Below the pieces are notes generated by a model that worked only from the letters and a program-made list of their open reading frames with translations, made no database searches and was not told the origin of the DNA. A program made the translations under genes and the position numbers. A DNA stretch of 64,000 bases from Liolophura sinensis (lineage: Eukaryota > Mollusca > Polyplacophora > Chitonida > Chitonidae): positions 2,360,501-2,424,500 of the forward strand of contig NC_088295.1 of the NCBI RefSeq assembly GCF_032854445.1. Reading direction: 5' to 3'. Below, piece after piece: positions 11,816-21,191 of the stretch; position 1 is the stretch's first letter; the number at the start of each line of letters is the position of its first letter.

Positions 11816-12700
11816 TAACTGGTGTCTTCAGTCAGAAAAAGATGTAATCAAACACCATCTGATGTCAAATGTGTTCCGTATTGTAAATATTAAATGTCAT
11901 GTGACATTATAGTATGTTACACCCCGCAAACAGTCATTACAGGACGTATCATTCTGTGGCATTCAACATGCATTATTGTAACGCTTAGAAAATGTAAACA
12001 GTGTAACATTTGCGTTTTAAGGGAGTATAGTGTTTTTTAGCTTGTATTACATGAAGTGTCCAAGCAGTCATTTTCGTAAATTCTTTGAGGACATGCACGT
12101 ACTTGTAAGGTTTGCTCACTTCTTCTTTGACAGTAAACATGTGCTCTATTTCAAATTCTCATCATTTACTGACGGTGTGTTTTTAGTGCACTTCGGTATA
12201 TTACGTTATGTCATTAGGCAGAGTGAACAGTCCCAGCTGGCGTCCCCAACTGGGTTACGACGTGGGAATGTCACTACCGAGCTTTCAGTGCAGGCTGGAG
12301 ATAAGTAGAGTCTAGACTGGGATAGCACACATATATATTTTATCTGCGTTAATCCTGAGGTCAGACAGATAAGAGGAGGTGCGTTAGCAAAATGCCAAGG
12401 TTACAGTCATCTGGACAATGCACGACGGGATACGTTCATACAGAAATTACCACTGGTTCCGAGCTTGTGTATAGATCACATATTGCAGATAATTTAACTC
12501 TCAGATCTTTGTCCTTCTTCCCAGATGAGCCGTCAGAATATACATGGAAGAAAAGCTGGGAACGTTGATAATCACAGAGCTTACAAAAATCGAACGAACT
12601 TTTTTATGCCAGAAGTCGAACAGAGTCCGGGGGTAGAGGGTTTGTAAGAGCGAGAGAGTAGAGTCTTCAAATCACTATGTAACTTCCTTTCGTTAAGATT
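11816..12700. other. Stretch with no recognised feature
   Basis: The sequence is AT-rich with only short frames. No repeat or gene was recognised before the truncated SINE at 12714. Confidence 0.5.
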
Positions 12701-12713
12701 TCACGTGTGAAGA

Positions 12714-12800
12714 GTTTCCTTCCATCATAATGTTGGCCGCCGTCGTATAAGTGAAATATTCGACGTACGACGTAAAACATCAACCAGATAAATTAATAAA
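12714..12800 (+). mobile_element. 5'-truncated SINE (tail only), perfect 13-bp TSD
   Basis: Flanked by TCACGTGTGAAGA at 12701-12713 and 12801-12813. The insert holds CATAATGTTGGCCGCCGTCG, TATAAGTGAAATATTC and CGTAAAACATCAACC, followed by an AAATTAATAAA end. This matches the 3' tail of the SINEs at 16731, 31489 and 51263. The tRNA-like head is absent, as expected from incomplete reverse transcription. The perfect TSD shows it is an insertion event, not a chance relic. Confidence 0.85.
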
Positions 12801-13038
12801 TCACGTGTGAAGATCTGCAGATCCACTTGCACGCGATTGTCCAATGAACATGACGTACACCTTGACTTCATGTTTCTCGCTACAAGTTGACGTCATCTTG
12901 CACACAGACCATCTGTTAAGGGCACGCGCAATTAAAGTCAAAACAGTGTGCAAATGAAGTATATCAAAGTGAATTTGAGATAAGATACGTACATGTATGC
13001 ATTTTTCTTTTTCCAACTAAAGATACAGCTTTCTAATT

Positions 13039-13372
13039 TTGTATGCACCAAATCGGGTAGGTCTTGTTCTGAAACGAATCGTCTAGTTTGCTACCCACAA
13101 CTCAGTGAAGCCCTCACACAGCCTATTCACGATGTATGCACCAAATCGTGTAGGTCTTGTTCTGAAACGAATCGTCTAGTTTGCTACCCACAACTCCGTG
13201 AAGCCCTCACACAGCCTGTTCACGATGTATGCACCAAATCGTGTAGGTCTTGTTCTGAAACGAATCGTCTAGTTTGCTACCCACAACTCAGTGAAGCCCT
13301 CACACAGCCTGTTCACGATGTATGCACCAAATCGTGTAGGTCTTGTTCTGAAACGAATCGTCTAGTTTGCTA
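13039..13372. repeat. 93-bp tandem repeat, about 3.6 nearly identical copies
   Basis: GTATGCACCAAATCGTGTAG recurs at about 13039, 13132, 13225 and 13318. The copies differ by only a few bases. The period of 93 (31 codons) keeps a Cys-containing frame open, but nothing marks it as a gene. The near identity points to recent expansion. Confidence 0.92.
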
Positions 13373-13513
13373 GGTCGCTTTGGGTTTCGGAATGATGGTA
13401 ATCACGAAGCCAGTAATTAAAAGTCTAATTAAGTGGGTATCCATTTCCCTGATACAGCTTTTGAAGACTATAAAGTTATCTTAAAATATCCAGCCTATAT
13501 CTAACGAATACAC

Positions 13514-14735
13514 GTATTCCAAATCGCGCCTATCAAACCTTTCGTCAACGGTTGGTATGGTTACGTAGGCCTCTATACCCTATAGCCGCCGCACTGTAAC
13601 CTATAGCCGCACTACTATACCCTATAGCCGCACTACTATACCCAATATCCGCACTACTGTAACCTATAGCCGCACTACTATGCTCAATAGCCACACTACT
13701 GTACCCTACAGCCGCACTACTGTACCCTATAGCCGCACTATGGCCACGTATAATTAACGACAAAAATACTTGTGTATTATACATCCTAAGCTTACAGTAT
13801 GAGCGTTCCACGTGTCAGACCAGTACTGAATATAAGACTAGAGGCAAATCGTATGAACTGGATGGTTGTTGTAATCTAAATGTAATGATGTACCAATTGC
13901 AGGCAGAGACTAAATGACGAGATTAAATGATAATCCGGCTTAAAAAATAATATCGTTTCTTCAGGTCAGTTCCCTGACGTTATATAAGCTGTGGTCACTT
14001 TTCACTGGTGAACTGTCGAGGCGGATTATCGTAAAACTGTAAAGTAAGCCCAAACCACCAAAACACATTTAGTTATAACTTCTACGTTCTTAAACCATTC
14101 CAAATTGATTTCCCACAAATGTGTTAGTGTCGTTTTGACATTTACAATCGCTGTTCGCACGCTTTTAAAAAGGAAGATGTTGCAAAATTTTTGCGCGAAA
14201 AAAAATTGAGAAGATATGTGTTTTTGTTGTTTCTGTAGAGTGGGGACTAAGTACACGATGAAACAGGAGAGTGAACAACAAACTCTGTTGTAGCACGAAG
14301 ACAAAATTGTAAAAACATTCTATTCCTTGGAACAAAAAGTGAGCTGTAAAGTTGAAAGCCAGCATGTTGAGACCCTTGATTAGGATGGTGGGACTTGGCT
14401 AGGCAGTCACCAGAAGGCATGTATAATCGATATCAGAGGGAGGGGGCTGGAAAAAAGCCGCAATCCGAGCGGTCATACGTTGTCCACACAATTGAGGTGC
14501 CGGTATGATCTAACATATATGACACTATGTAATTACGGCAGTGGAAAAAAAGAGGTATTGAATAGCAAGGGAAGTGTCAAAATAAAAAAACCTGGAGAAA
14601 AAAGTTATTAGTGAGTTAGTACTGCATGTCCAACTGGTCTTCTGGGGAAATCATTAAATATTATACCGATATTTTATGTAGCTGTCGACGCACAGGGCTA
14701 TGATATGAGGTACACAAAGTCCACTCAGCTGTCGC
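13514..14735. repeat. Segmental duplication unit 1, part A (partner 42436-44570)
   Basis: Starting at AAATCGCGCCTATCAA, the sequence matches 42436 onward through the 21-bp repeats and on to GTGAGTTAGTAC near 14615/44442, with weaker similarity to about 14735/44570. Examples in both copies are GAGCGTTCCACGTGTCAGAC, CACTGGTGAACTGTCGAGGC and GGCTAGGCAGTCACCAGAAG. The partner carries about 600 bp extra (43331-43931). No gene was recognised. Confidence 0.88.
13560..13745. repeat. 21-bp minisatellite, about 9 copies
   Basis: The monomer is close to GCCGCACTACTATACCCTAT plus one base. It is the same repeat as at 42480-42978, where it is over twice as long. The unit is seven codons, so both strands stay open. 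Confidence 0.92.
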
Positions 14736-14916
14736 GGTGCCATACTGTACTTCCTAGTAAATACGAGTAATCGAGCACAAAACCTGTCGCAGCGCCATAC
14801 TGTACTTCCTGGTAAATACAAGTGATCGAGCACAAAACCTGCCGCAGCGCCATATTGTACTTGCTGGTAAAGACAAGTGATCGAGCACAAAACCTGTCGC
14901 AGCACCATACTGTACT
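14736..14916. repeat. 55-bp minisatellite, left part (split by the Polinton)
   Basis: About three copies occur, with GTGATCGAGCACAAAACCTG, GCAGCGCCATACTGTACT and GGTAAATACAAG. They are in the same orientation as the array at 30112-31212, so the two parts were one array before the Polinton inserted. The last left copy breaks off at CCATACTGTACT. Confidence 0.9.
14911..14916. repeat. Left 6-bp target-site duplication of the Polinton (TGTACT)
   Basis: TGTACT directly precedes the element's AGTAGTATAC terminus and recurs at the right border. Six bp is the usual Polinton/Maverick duplication length. A 5-bp reading (GTACT) is possible if the right terminus includes one more T. Confidence 0.75.
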
Positions 14917-15300
14917 AGTAGTATACAGAATAGGAGTTCTGGCACACCCTCCCCTTGGGCCCTCCCCAGAATAAAATAGAGGCCCCCAGCCCCTTGTCGT
15001 GTTCTATTAGACATACCAATTGCACCAGGTATACTTCGATAAATACAACAACATGCCATAGGGTAGCAATAATTGCCAGTTGTCTGTGAGAGTACTGTGG
15101 GGTTCACCTAGCCCGTCTGCGGAAGAGTCCTGGCACCCAGCCATGTATTAGCTGTAGCCGGGGTGTTAAAAACCGATTTCGGCTTTGCGGGGCCTGCGGA
15201 TATAATAATGCCCAGACGTGTGAAAGGCAGCGGAGGCGCAAGGCTTTCTTGGACGAGTTCAAACGGCTGGCGGCTATCGAAATTTCCTATTAGAGAATCA
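14917..15300. repeat. Left terminal inverted repeat of the Polinton
   Basis: Bases 14917 to about 15000 are the inverse of 30022-30106 with few differences; shared words are GTATACAGAATAGGAG, TTCTGGCACACCCTCCCC and AATAGAGGCCCCCAGCC. The match fades and then reappears at 15270-15292 (GGCTATCGAAATTTC), inverse to 29918-29939. The middle of the repeat has diverged or rearranged. Confidence 0.85.
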
Positions 15301-16727
15301 CTGTGAATAGGTATAACGATGATGTTGGTATAACAGCGCGTACAATGAAACATCATCAAAAAGCACAAGCACTACGGGAGGAGTTTGAGACGCTCCTAGG
15401 TGTGCGGCCCAAGTACCCACGGTCCCGCATTATCTTGGAAGAACTGCAGGGGATCCTCGACAGGTATAAAACGGCTGTGGCTGAGTTGAAGCGGCTGCAA
15501 GACAGCAAGAACTCCCGAAGTAACGAGGAGTTGAAGTAAGACGTCGGTAACGATTAGTTGAAGCAAGACGTCAAGAACCTCCTCAGTAACGAGGAGTTGG
15601 ATGAATTGCTAGGCGAAAAGAAACTAGAATTCATTAACACCGGCAGGGCCATAAGGAATCTCCTCCGGGTCTGGCAGATGAACGTACCCGAAGGCGTTTG
15701 GACGGACTCAGTAGCCTTCTTAGAAGAAATTCGAGCTATTATTCGCCAGAAGCTAGAAGAAGAGATCCTGGCACTCAACGGGGTTAAGTTCCAACTAGGC
15801 CTCAGGGTTCAGTTGCGAAAGTGCAACGCCGATGGCAGTGAAGAGTATACCAGCCCAGTACTCCACAACAAACAGGAGGCCCTCTTAGAGGCCGGTGACA
15901 CTGACGGGGCTCTAGATAAGGCCTTCCCCACCATCCAGGAGGTGCTAGAAAAATGGACACATCGAGAGTCATGGTGGGTTGTCAGTAGCGTGCAAACACT
16001 CTAGCTTGACATTGCAAGGTATCAACCACTGAGAGGCGGGTCCTACATCCCCCTACCCGCAGCTGTGAGTGATAAGAAAGCAGTCATCAATGTGAAGAAC
16101 AAAGACGACGACTGCCTCCGAAGGGGACTCCGGTCTGCCTTATTTCCAGCCGCCAGAAACCCTCAGAGACCAACAAAGTATCCCACCAATGATGGCCTTG
16201 ACTTTAGTGGGATCGACGCCCCCACGCCCATCTCTCAGATCCCTAAAGTGGAGGAAAAGAACGACCTCGCCATCAACGTGTTCGGGTGGGACAAGAGCGT
16301 GATCGTGCACCGCCTCAGCAAGAAGCCCGGCGACACGCCCCGAATCAATCTGCTGCTGATTGGGGAGGTAGGCAAATTCCATTATACGTGGATAAAAGAC
16401 TTCAACCGTCTCCTGTTCCAAGAAAGTAAGGCACACCATTGCAAACACTTCTGCGAGCGCTGCCTACACGGCTACACAAGGGAGGACCTGCTCGAGGCGC
16501 ATAAGCCGAAATGCCGAGGGACTGGCCAGACGGCGGTGAGGGTGGAGATGCCCCAGGAGGGGGAAAACAAGTTCACCTTTCAGAACCACCACAAACAGCT
16601 ACCGGCTCCGTTCATCATATATGCCGACTTCGAGGCTCTGACCAGAAAGGTTGAGGGCCCGCCGCCGTCTCCTACAGAGAGCAGCACTCAAAAGACTCAA
16701 CACCACGAGCCCTGCAGTTACTGGTAT

Positions 16728-16730
<3 letters not shown>

Positions 16731-16767
<37 letters not shown>

Positions 16768-17011
16768 CTTTGATTGGTGTTTTACGCCGTACTCAAGAAT
16801 ATTTCACTTATACGACGGCGGCCAGCATTATGGTGGGTGGAAACCGGGCAGAGCCCGGCGGAAACCCACGACCATCCGCAGGTTGCTGGCAGACCTTCCC
16901 ACGTACGGCCGTAGAGGAAGCCAGCATGAGCTGGTCTTGAACTCACAGCGACCGCATTGGTGAGAGGCTTCTGGGTCACTACGCTGCGCTAGCGCGCTAA
17001 CCGACTGAGCC
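16731..17011 (-). mobile_element. Full-length tRNA-derived SINE inside the polymerase gene
   Basis: On the minus strand it has a tRNA-like head with A box GGCTCAGTCGG and a B-box-like TGAGTTCAAGACC, a body with CATGCTGGCTTCC and GGATGGTCGTGGGTTT, and the tail TTGAGTACGGCGTAAAACAC, ending in about 39 A (the T run 16729-16767). It is flanked by a 12-bp duplication, TACTGGTATGTT at 16719-16730 and TACTGCTATGTT at 17012-17023. The long pure A tail suggests a fairly recent insertion. It breaks the polymerase between the exonuclease region and the HNH-like block. Confidence 0.93.
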
Positions 17012-17162
17012 TACTGCTATGTTGTGGTGCGTTGCGACGGCCGCACAAAACGCCCCGTGGAATACAGAGGCCCTAACGCGACGGAACACTTCCTCAGAGC
17101 TCTCCAACAGGAGGAGCGGGAAATCAAAAATGTTTTAGCCAACCCTATAGCCATGAATATGA

Positions 17163-17222
17163 GTGAGTGAGTGCTTGGGGTTTAACGTCGTACTCAACAA
17201 TTTTTCAGTCATATGACGACGA
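17163..17222 (-). mobile_element. 60-bp tail-only SINE insertion with 12-bp TSD
   Basis: CCATGAATATGA flanks it at 17151-17162 and 17223-17234. The insert consists only of the GTGAGTGAGTGCTTGGGG, TTTAACGTCG and TTTTTCAGTCATATGACGAC block, which is the 3' tail of the longer SINE at 63422-63708. It starts and ends at the same bases as the insertion at 45577-45635. It lies in the polymerase gene, 151 bp after the larger SINE. The length of 60 is divisible by three, but together with the 12-bp duplication it adds 72 bp of foreign sequence. Confidence 0.9.
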
Positions 17223-17835
17223 CCATGAATATGACTCCCCAGGACTGGCAGGCCCACAACAACACCGCAACCTGCCACGTGTGTGAGAAGCCTCTAGGCG
17301 CCGATTCTGTGCGTGATCACTGTCATATCACCGGCAAGCACAGAGGCGCGGCCCATATCGCATGCAACCTAAAGTTGCGGCTGGGTCCCAAGACAGCCAT
17401 ACCAGTAGTCCTACGGGGCTACGACGGGCACCTCCTGATGCAAGCCATAATTAAGGCGGAGGGCCGCATCTCCTGCATCCCCAACACGGAAAAGTACATC
17501 TTTTTCTCGCTGGGGCAGCTCCGCTTCATCGACAGCGTTGAGTTCTTGACAACCTGGTAGAGGCCAACAAATGGGAGGCTTTCCACATCACAGCCCAGTA
17601 TGAGCCCGCCGAAGAAAAACGAAAGCTACTCATGCGCAAGGGTGTTTACCCCTATGAGTATATGGACTCCTGGGAGCGCTTCGACGAGTCAAGCCTCCCA
17701 CCGAAAGAGGCTTTTTACAGTAAGCTCAAAGTCGAAGGCATTAGCGATGAGGACTACATCCACGCTCAATAGGTATGGAAGGTATTTAACTGCATCAATC
17801 TGGGAGCCTACACAGACCTTTACTGCCGCACAGAC

Positions 17836-19371
17836 GTGCTCCTGTTGGCCGATGTGTTTGAGGTCTTCCGGAAGACTTGTTTACGGCAGTATGGATGGGA
17901 CCCTGCACACTACTTTATGAACCCAGGTCTCTCATGGGATGCGCTGTTCAAGAAGACCGGGGTAGAGCTGGAGCTGTTGACCAACTACGACCAACATCTC
18001 TTCATTGAGAAGGGGTTGCGAGGAGGTATCTCCATGGTAAGTAAGCGATACGCCAAAGCCAATAATCCGCAGGTGGAGGGATACAACCCCGAAAGTCCAA
18101 ACAGCTACATCCAATACCTAGACGCCAATAATCTATATGGCTGGGCTATGAGTCAGTTCCTTCCAAGGGGCGGCTTCCAGTGGGTAGAAGACGCGCGGCG
18201 TCTCGCCGAAACGATTGCTACCCACCCCCACGACAGTCCTTCCGGTTACATCCTCGAGGTCGACCTAGAGTATCCGGCCGGCCTACATAACGCACATAAC
18301 GGCTACCCATTAGCCCCGGAGCGTCTGGTGGTCCAGAAGGAGTGGATGTCAGACTATCAGCACGGCCTTCTCGGCAGGTCTACCGAGGTCGAAAAGCTGG
18401 TCCCCAACCTCCGCAACAAGGAACGGTACGTCTTGCACTACCGGAACCTACAGCTGTATCTATCTCTGGGAATGCGCCTGACAAAGGTTCACCGGGCCCT
18501 GAGATTCGCCCAGAGCCCTTGGATGAAGCTCTATATCATGATGAACACCGAGCTCCGAAAAACGGCCGCGAGTAAATTCGAGAAGGACCTGTACAAGCTA
18601 ATGAACAACTCGGTCTTCGGAAAAACCATGGAGAACCTTCGGAAGCGTGTGGACGTCAAGCTGGTACGATCTGGAGAAGGCGACAAGCTCCGACGCTTGA
18701 TAGCCAGCCCGAGCTTCGCACGGGCAAACATATTTGATGATGACCTTGCAGCGATTCAGATGCACAAGACCCGTCTAGTCCTAAACCGACCTATCTACGT
18801 GGGCATGAGCATTCTAGATCTCTCCAAGCACCTGATGTACGACTTCAACTATAACCACATGAAGGCCCAGTATGGAGAGCCCTGGCAGCTCCTCTACACT
18901 GACACGGATAGTCTGCTACTCGAGATTCAGACTGAAGATGTTTATATGGATATGGCTGAGAATGCAAACCTGTACGACACCTCAGATTACCCACAAGGCC
19001 ACGCACTGCACAGCGTAGCAAATATAAAGGTCTTGGGGAAAATGAAGGACGAGTGCGCGGGGCGGCAGATCGCCGAATACATTGGTCTGCGCCCCAAGAT
19101 GTACTCCAATCTGGAGGCAGGCGGAGCCAACATTAAGAAGGCCAAGGGCGTGAAAAAGGGAGTTGTGGAAAAGCGCATCCGCCATAAGCAGTACAAAGAG
19201 GCCCTCTTCGAGAAAAAGATCTTCCGACACGGTATGGACGTGCTGCGATCAGAGTGCCACCATATCTATGGACAGCACCTGAATAAGGTCTCACTGTCCC
19301 CCTTCGATAGTAAGCGCTGGATCGCCGAAGATTGTGTCCACACCTTGGCTTATGGCCATGCACCTCCTTGA
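17836..19371 (+). CDS. pPolB catalytic (palm/thumb) region, open
   Basis: This is the intact 3' part of the polymerase gene, open from 17773; the first ATG is at 17836, but it is not a natural gene start. Visible motifs are DVLLLADVFEVFRK, motif A YLDANNLYGWAM, motif B KLMNNSVFGKTMEN (Lys plus Asn-Ser and Gly), motif C YTDTDSL (the two metal-binding Asp) and LRPKMYSN, the Lys-x-Tyr motif near the thumb. All catalytic residues I would look for are present. Without the N-terminal exonuclease part it is unlikely to make a working replication protein. It converges on the integrase, with 23 bp between the two stops. Confidence 0.92.
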   Translation: MLLLADVFEVFRKTCLRQYGWDPAHYFMNPGLSWDALFKKTGVELELLTNYDQHLFIEKGLRGGISMVSKRYAKANNPQVEGYNPESPNSYIQYLDANNLYGWAMSQFLPRGGFQWVEDARRLAETIATHPHDSPSGYILEVDLEYPAGLHNAHNGYPLAPERLVVQKEWMSDYQHGLLGRSTEVEKLVPNLRNKERYVLHYRNLQLYLSLGMRLTKVHRALRFAQSPWMKLYIMMNTELRKTAASKFEKDLYKLMNNSVFGKTMENLRKRVDVKLVRSGEGDKLRRLIASPSFARANIFDDDLAAIQMHKTRLVLNRPIYVGMSILDLSKHLMYDFNYNHMKAQYGEPWQLLYTDTDSLLLEIQTEDVYMDMAENANLYDTSDYPQGHALHSVANIKVLGKMKDECAGRQIAEYIGLRPKMYSNLEAGGANIKKAKGVKKGVVEKRIRHKQYKEALFEKKIFRHGMDVLRSECHHIYGQHLNKVSLSPFDSKRWIAEDCVHTLAYGHAPP

Positions 19372-19394
19372 CGGCAGGGTGGGACATCGAAGAA

Positions 19395-20411
19395 CTACCG
19401 TAGAACCCCATCCAGGGGAAGCTGAGTATCAGGAGGCACTATAAGCAACTCCTCACGAATGAATCCGCGTCGCGGGCCATCCGACGTATCGTCTAGAGTG
19501 TACAGCACGGGTTCATCAGGCTTTGTGACAGAGCGCCCAAGCCGATATATCTCTAGAAACCAGACGGGATCAGTCGCGCGACGGCGGCAACCCTCCAGCT
19601 CCCCAGGCTGATAGAGATAACGAACGCCAACACCCTCGGGGATCTTCCGCTCATTAAGTCCAACTGGACAACCTGGAACCGCCGAGGAAGGCTTATGGGG
19701 CACCCCTTTTGCCTTGATGGCGTCTTTCGGCTTTTTTCCGATCAGTCTCGTTGTCTCGTTATTCAGAGCGGCCACAACAGAGGGCAGCCGAGCCACCCAT
19801 TCAGTGGACCGGTGTTCGGGAGGGAGGCGCATCTCCTGGGCGTACTGATGTCCAAAGAGCCGCTTAGCCAGAGTACGGTTGAAACGCTCCACTATGCCTT
19901 GGTCTCGGTGGATATCCATGCGGCCTCGGCGGACTGTGACATCGTGTTTGGCCAGCAGTTGGCTCACCGCACCCATAAATTCGCGCCCAGGGTCAACTTG
20001 GAGAAGCTTCGGCCATCGAAGGGGTCCCCTCTTGTAAATGCGAGAGAGAGCATCAGCGACTTCTTTGGAATCTTTAGTAGCCAGAGGTTCCGCCTCCTTG
20101 TAGCGAGAAGCGACATCAACAACTGTCAGGGCGTACTTATACAGCTTCTGGCCTCGCCGATCAGGTGGTAGAAATAGAAGATCGGCTTGGTGGATGTCAT
20201 TCGGCGTGGAAACATCGAACATAGTCCTCGGTATTTTTCGGGGACGAGGCAGGTATATCTGCCAGATAGCCTGCTTTTTCAGCCAGGCCCAGACCACATC
20301 TTTGGAGACTTTAGCCGCAGTGGCAAGTTTCTGGATGACCGCGTGGCCCTTCCAGTACCCACGAGGGCTGTAGTAGATATTTGCCAGGCGAACAGACACT
20401 TTACTAGCCAT
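19395..20411 (-). CDS. Polinton integrase (DDE, retroviral type), intact 338-aa frame
   Basis: Catalytic triad candidates are D77 (DIHQADLLF), D140 (KLLQVDPGREF) and E175 (GIVERFNRTL), a D,D-x34-E arrangement of the retroviral/Polinton integrase fold. TVVDVASRYKEAEPL between the first two residues is typical of the core. The C-terminal third (VWFLEIYRLGRS to FIREELLIVP) resembles the small barrel/chromo-like end of such enzymes. No stop or frameshift is seen. The start ATG at 20411 is the first in the frame; the frame stays open upstream to about 20501 without another ATG. It would cut and join element ends to the target, giving the 6-bp duplication. It is the best preserved mobility gene here. 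Confidence 0.93.
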   Translation of the reverse strand: MASKVSVRLANIYYSPRGYWKGHAVIQKLATAAKVSKDVVWAWLKKQAIWQIYLPRPRKIPRTMFDVSTPNDIHQADLLFLPPDRRGQKLYKYALTVVDVASRYKEAEPLATKDSKEVADALSRIYKRGPLRWPKLLQVDPGREFMGAVSQLLAKHDVTVRRGRMDIHRDQGIVERFNRTLAKRLFGHQYAQEMRLPPEHRSTEWVARLPSVVAALNNETTRLIGKKPKDAIKAKGVPHKPSSAVPGCPVGLNERKIPEGVGVRYLYQPGELEGCRRRATDPVWFLEIYRLGRSVTKPDEPVLYTLDDTSDGPRRGFIREELLIVPPDTQLPLDGVLR

Positions 20412-20523
20412 GTCATCAAGGTATTCTAGCAGACCTCTAACAGATTTGCGACGAAAAAGATCGTCGCGCGCAGATCCACCTTGTGCCCGGCGAGGAGCTC
20501 AATGGCTGAACAGTCAGTTCGGA

Positions 20524-20950
20524 TTACTTGGTGAGTTTTGCGATTCCGTAACTCACACCCCCAACCACACACATCCCCAGGATGACGAAGGTCATCTCGC
20601 GGTGTTTTTGATCTTCACTGGGCACATAGAAATCGGAGAGCTGTGGCTCTGTGCCCAGCAGCGCGTCGCGTGCGTCGCGTGTAAGAGTTTTGCCCGAGAC
20701 CCTAGAATACTCGCGGATTGCAGCGTCGACATCCCGGAACGTATGGATAGCGTGTCCCTGGCGGCGGAGTTCATCACTGATCCAGTCCAAGCGCTCAGAG
20801 CGCTTTGGGGCCCATTTTTCCTGGGCGGCTTGGAGCTGCTCTACAGCGCGGTCATGGCGCCTCCGCTCACATCGAAAACATATAGTTGCTCCCGCTGAAG
20901 GCCAAAGCATTTACGAGGGCGCCGCCCATCATCGTTGCGATGGAGGCCAT
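20524..20950 (-). pseudogene. Small virion/membrane-type Polinton protein, frameshifted
   Basis: A start at 20950 (MASIATMMGGALVNALAF) lies just 2 bp after the stop of the upstream gene. The frame ends in a TGA at 20867-20869. The rest continues in another frame (20524-20910) with a charged helical stretch (AVEQLQAAQEKWAPKRSERL), YSRVSGKTL and a C-terminal hydrophobic segment TFVILGMCVVGGVSYGIA. One shift near 20855-20870 explains both parts. Small proteins with one terminal membrane segment next to the ATPase/capsid cluster are usual in Polintons. The function is unknown. Confidence 0.72.
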
Positions 20951-20952
20951 TA

Positions 20953-21191
20953 CTACTTGATTATATTGGGAGGAAGGAGCCCTTGTTTAATTAGCAGGTC
21001 CTTCGTAAACATGGCAGGCCTACATCTGCAATGGCCATGTCGACGTCACGGGGTGTTAAGTCCAGCTTCGGGAGGGCTCCTTTCAGGAACATCTGGCCGA
21101 TACGAGCGTACCCAGTAGCCAGGAGAGAGACCACAGCGGCGTGGTAGACCGCGTTGACTAGCACTTTTCCGTCACTGGGTGGAGTAGACAT
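20953..21191 (-). pseudogene. Small Polinton protein, single frameshift near the C-terminus
   Basis: The frame starts MSTPPSDGKVLVNAVYHAAV at 21191, overlapping the end of the upstream gene by 20 bp. It contains a mildly hydrophobic segment (VVSLLATGYARIGQMFL) and LPKLDLTPRDVDMAIADVG. It ends early at 20991, but a one-base shift near 21020 would extend it to a TAG at 20953, directly before the next gene. The tight end-to-start packing supports this as the original stop. The function is not known; it is part of the minus-strand virion-type cluster. Confidence 0.68.

Larger units (their letters stand above)
15303..19371 (+). pseudogene. Protein-primed family B DNA polymerase (pPolB), disrupted
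   Basis: One reading frame runs from 15303 through an N-terminal helical region, a Cys/His segment (HHCKHFCERCLHGYT, ~16436-16480) and the exonuclease motif FIIYADFEAL (~16612) to the polymerase domain. Removing the two insertions leaves about 1,240 codons, a normal Polinton pPolB length. Breaks are: in-frame stops at 15537 (TAA), 15555 (TAG) and 16002 (TAG); a SINE at 16731-17011; a 60-bp insertion at 17163-17222; a frameshift with probable small deletion near 17540; and a TAG at 17770. An HNH-like Cys/His block (CHVCEKPL...DHCHITGKHRGAAH, ~17277-17352) lies between exonuclease and palm. Only the part after 17773 remains open. The protein would replicate the element from a terminal protein primer. 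The first ORF (15303-15539) might be a separate small gene, but it is in the same frame. Confidence 0.9.

Noticed and set aside
16140-16448. 102-codon minus-strand frame inside the polymerase gene
   Set aside because: Antisense shadow of the polymerase reading frame.
19695-20171. 158-codon plus-strand frame opposite the integrase
   Set aside because: Antisense shadow of an intact integrase with clear catalytic motifs.
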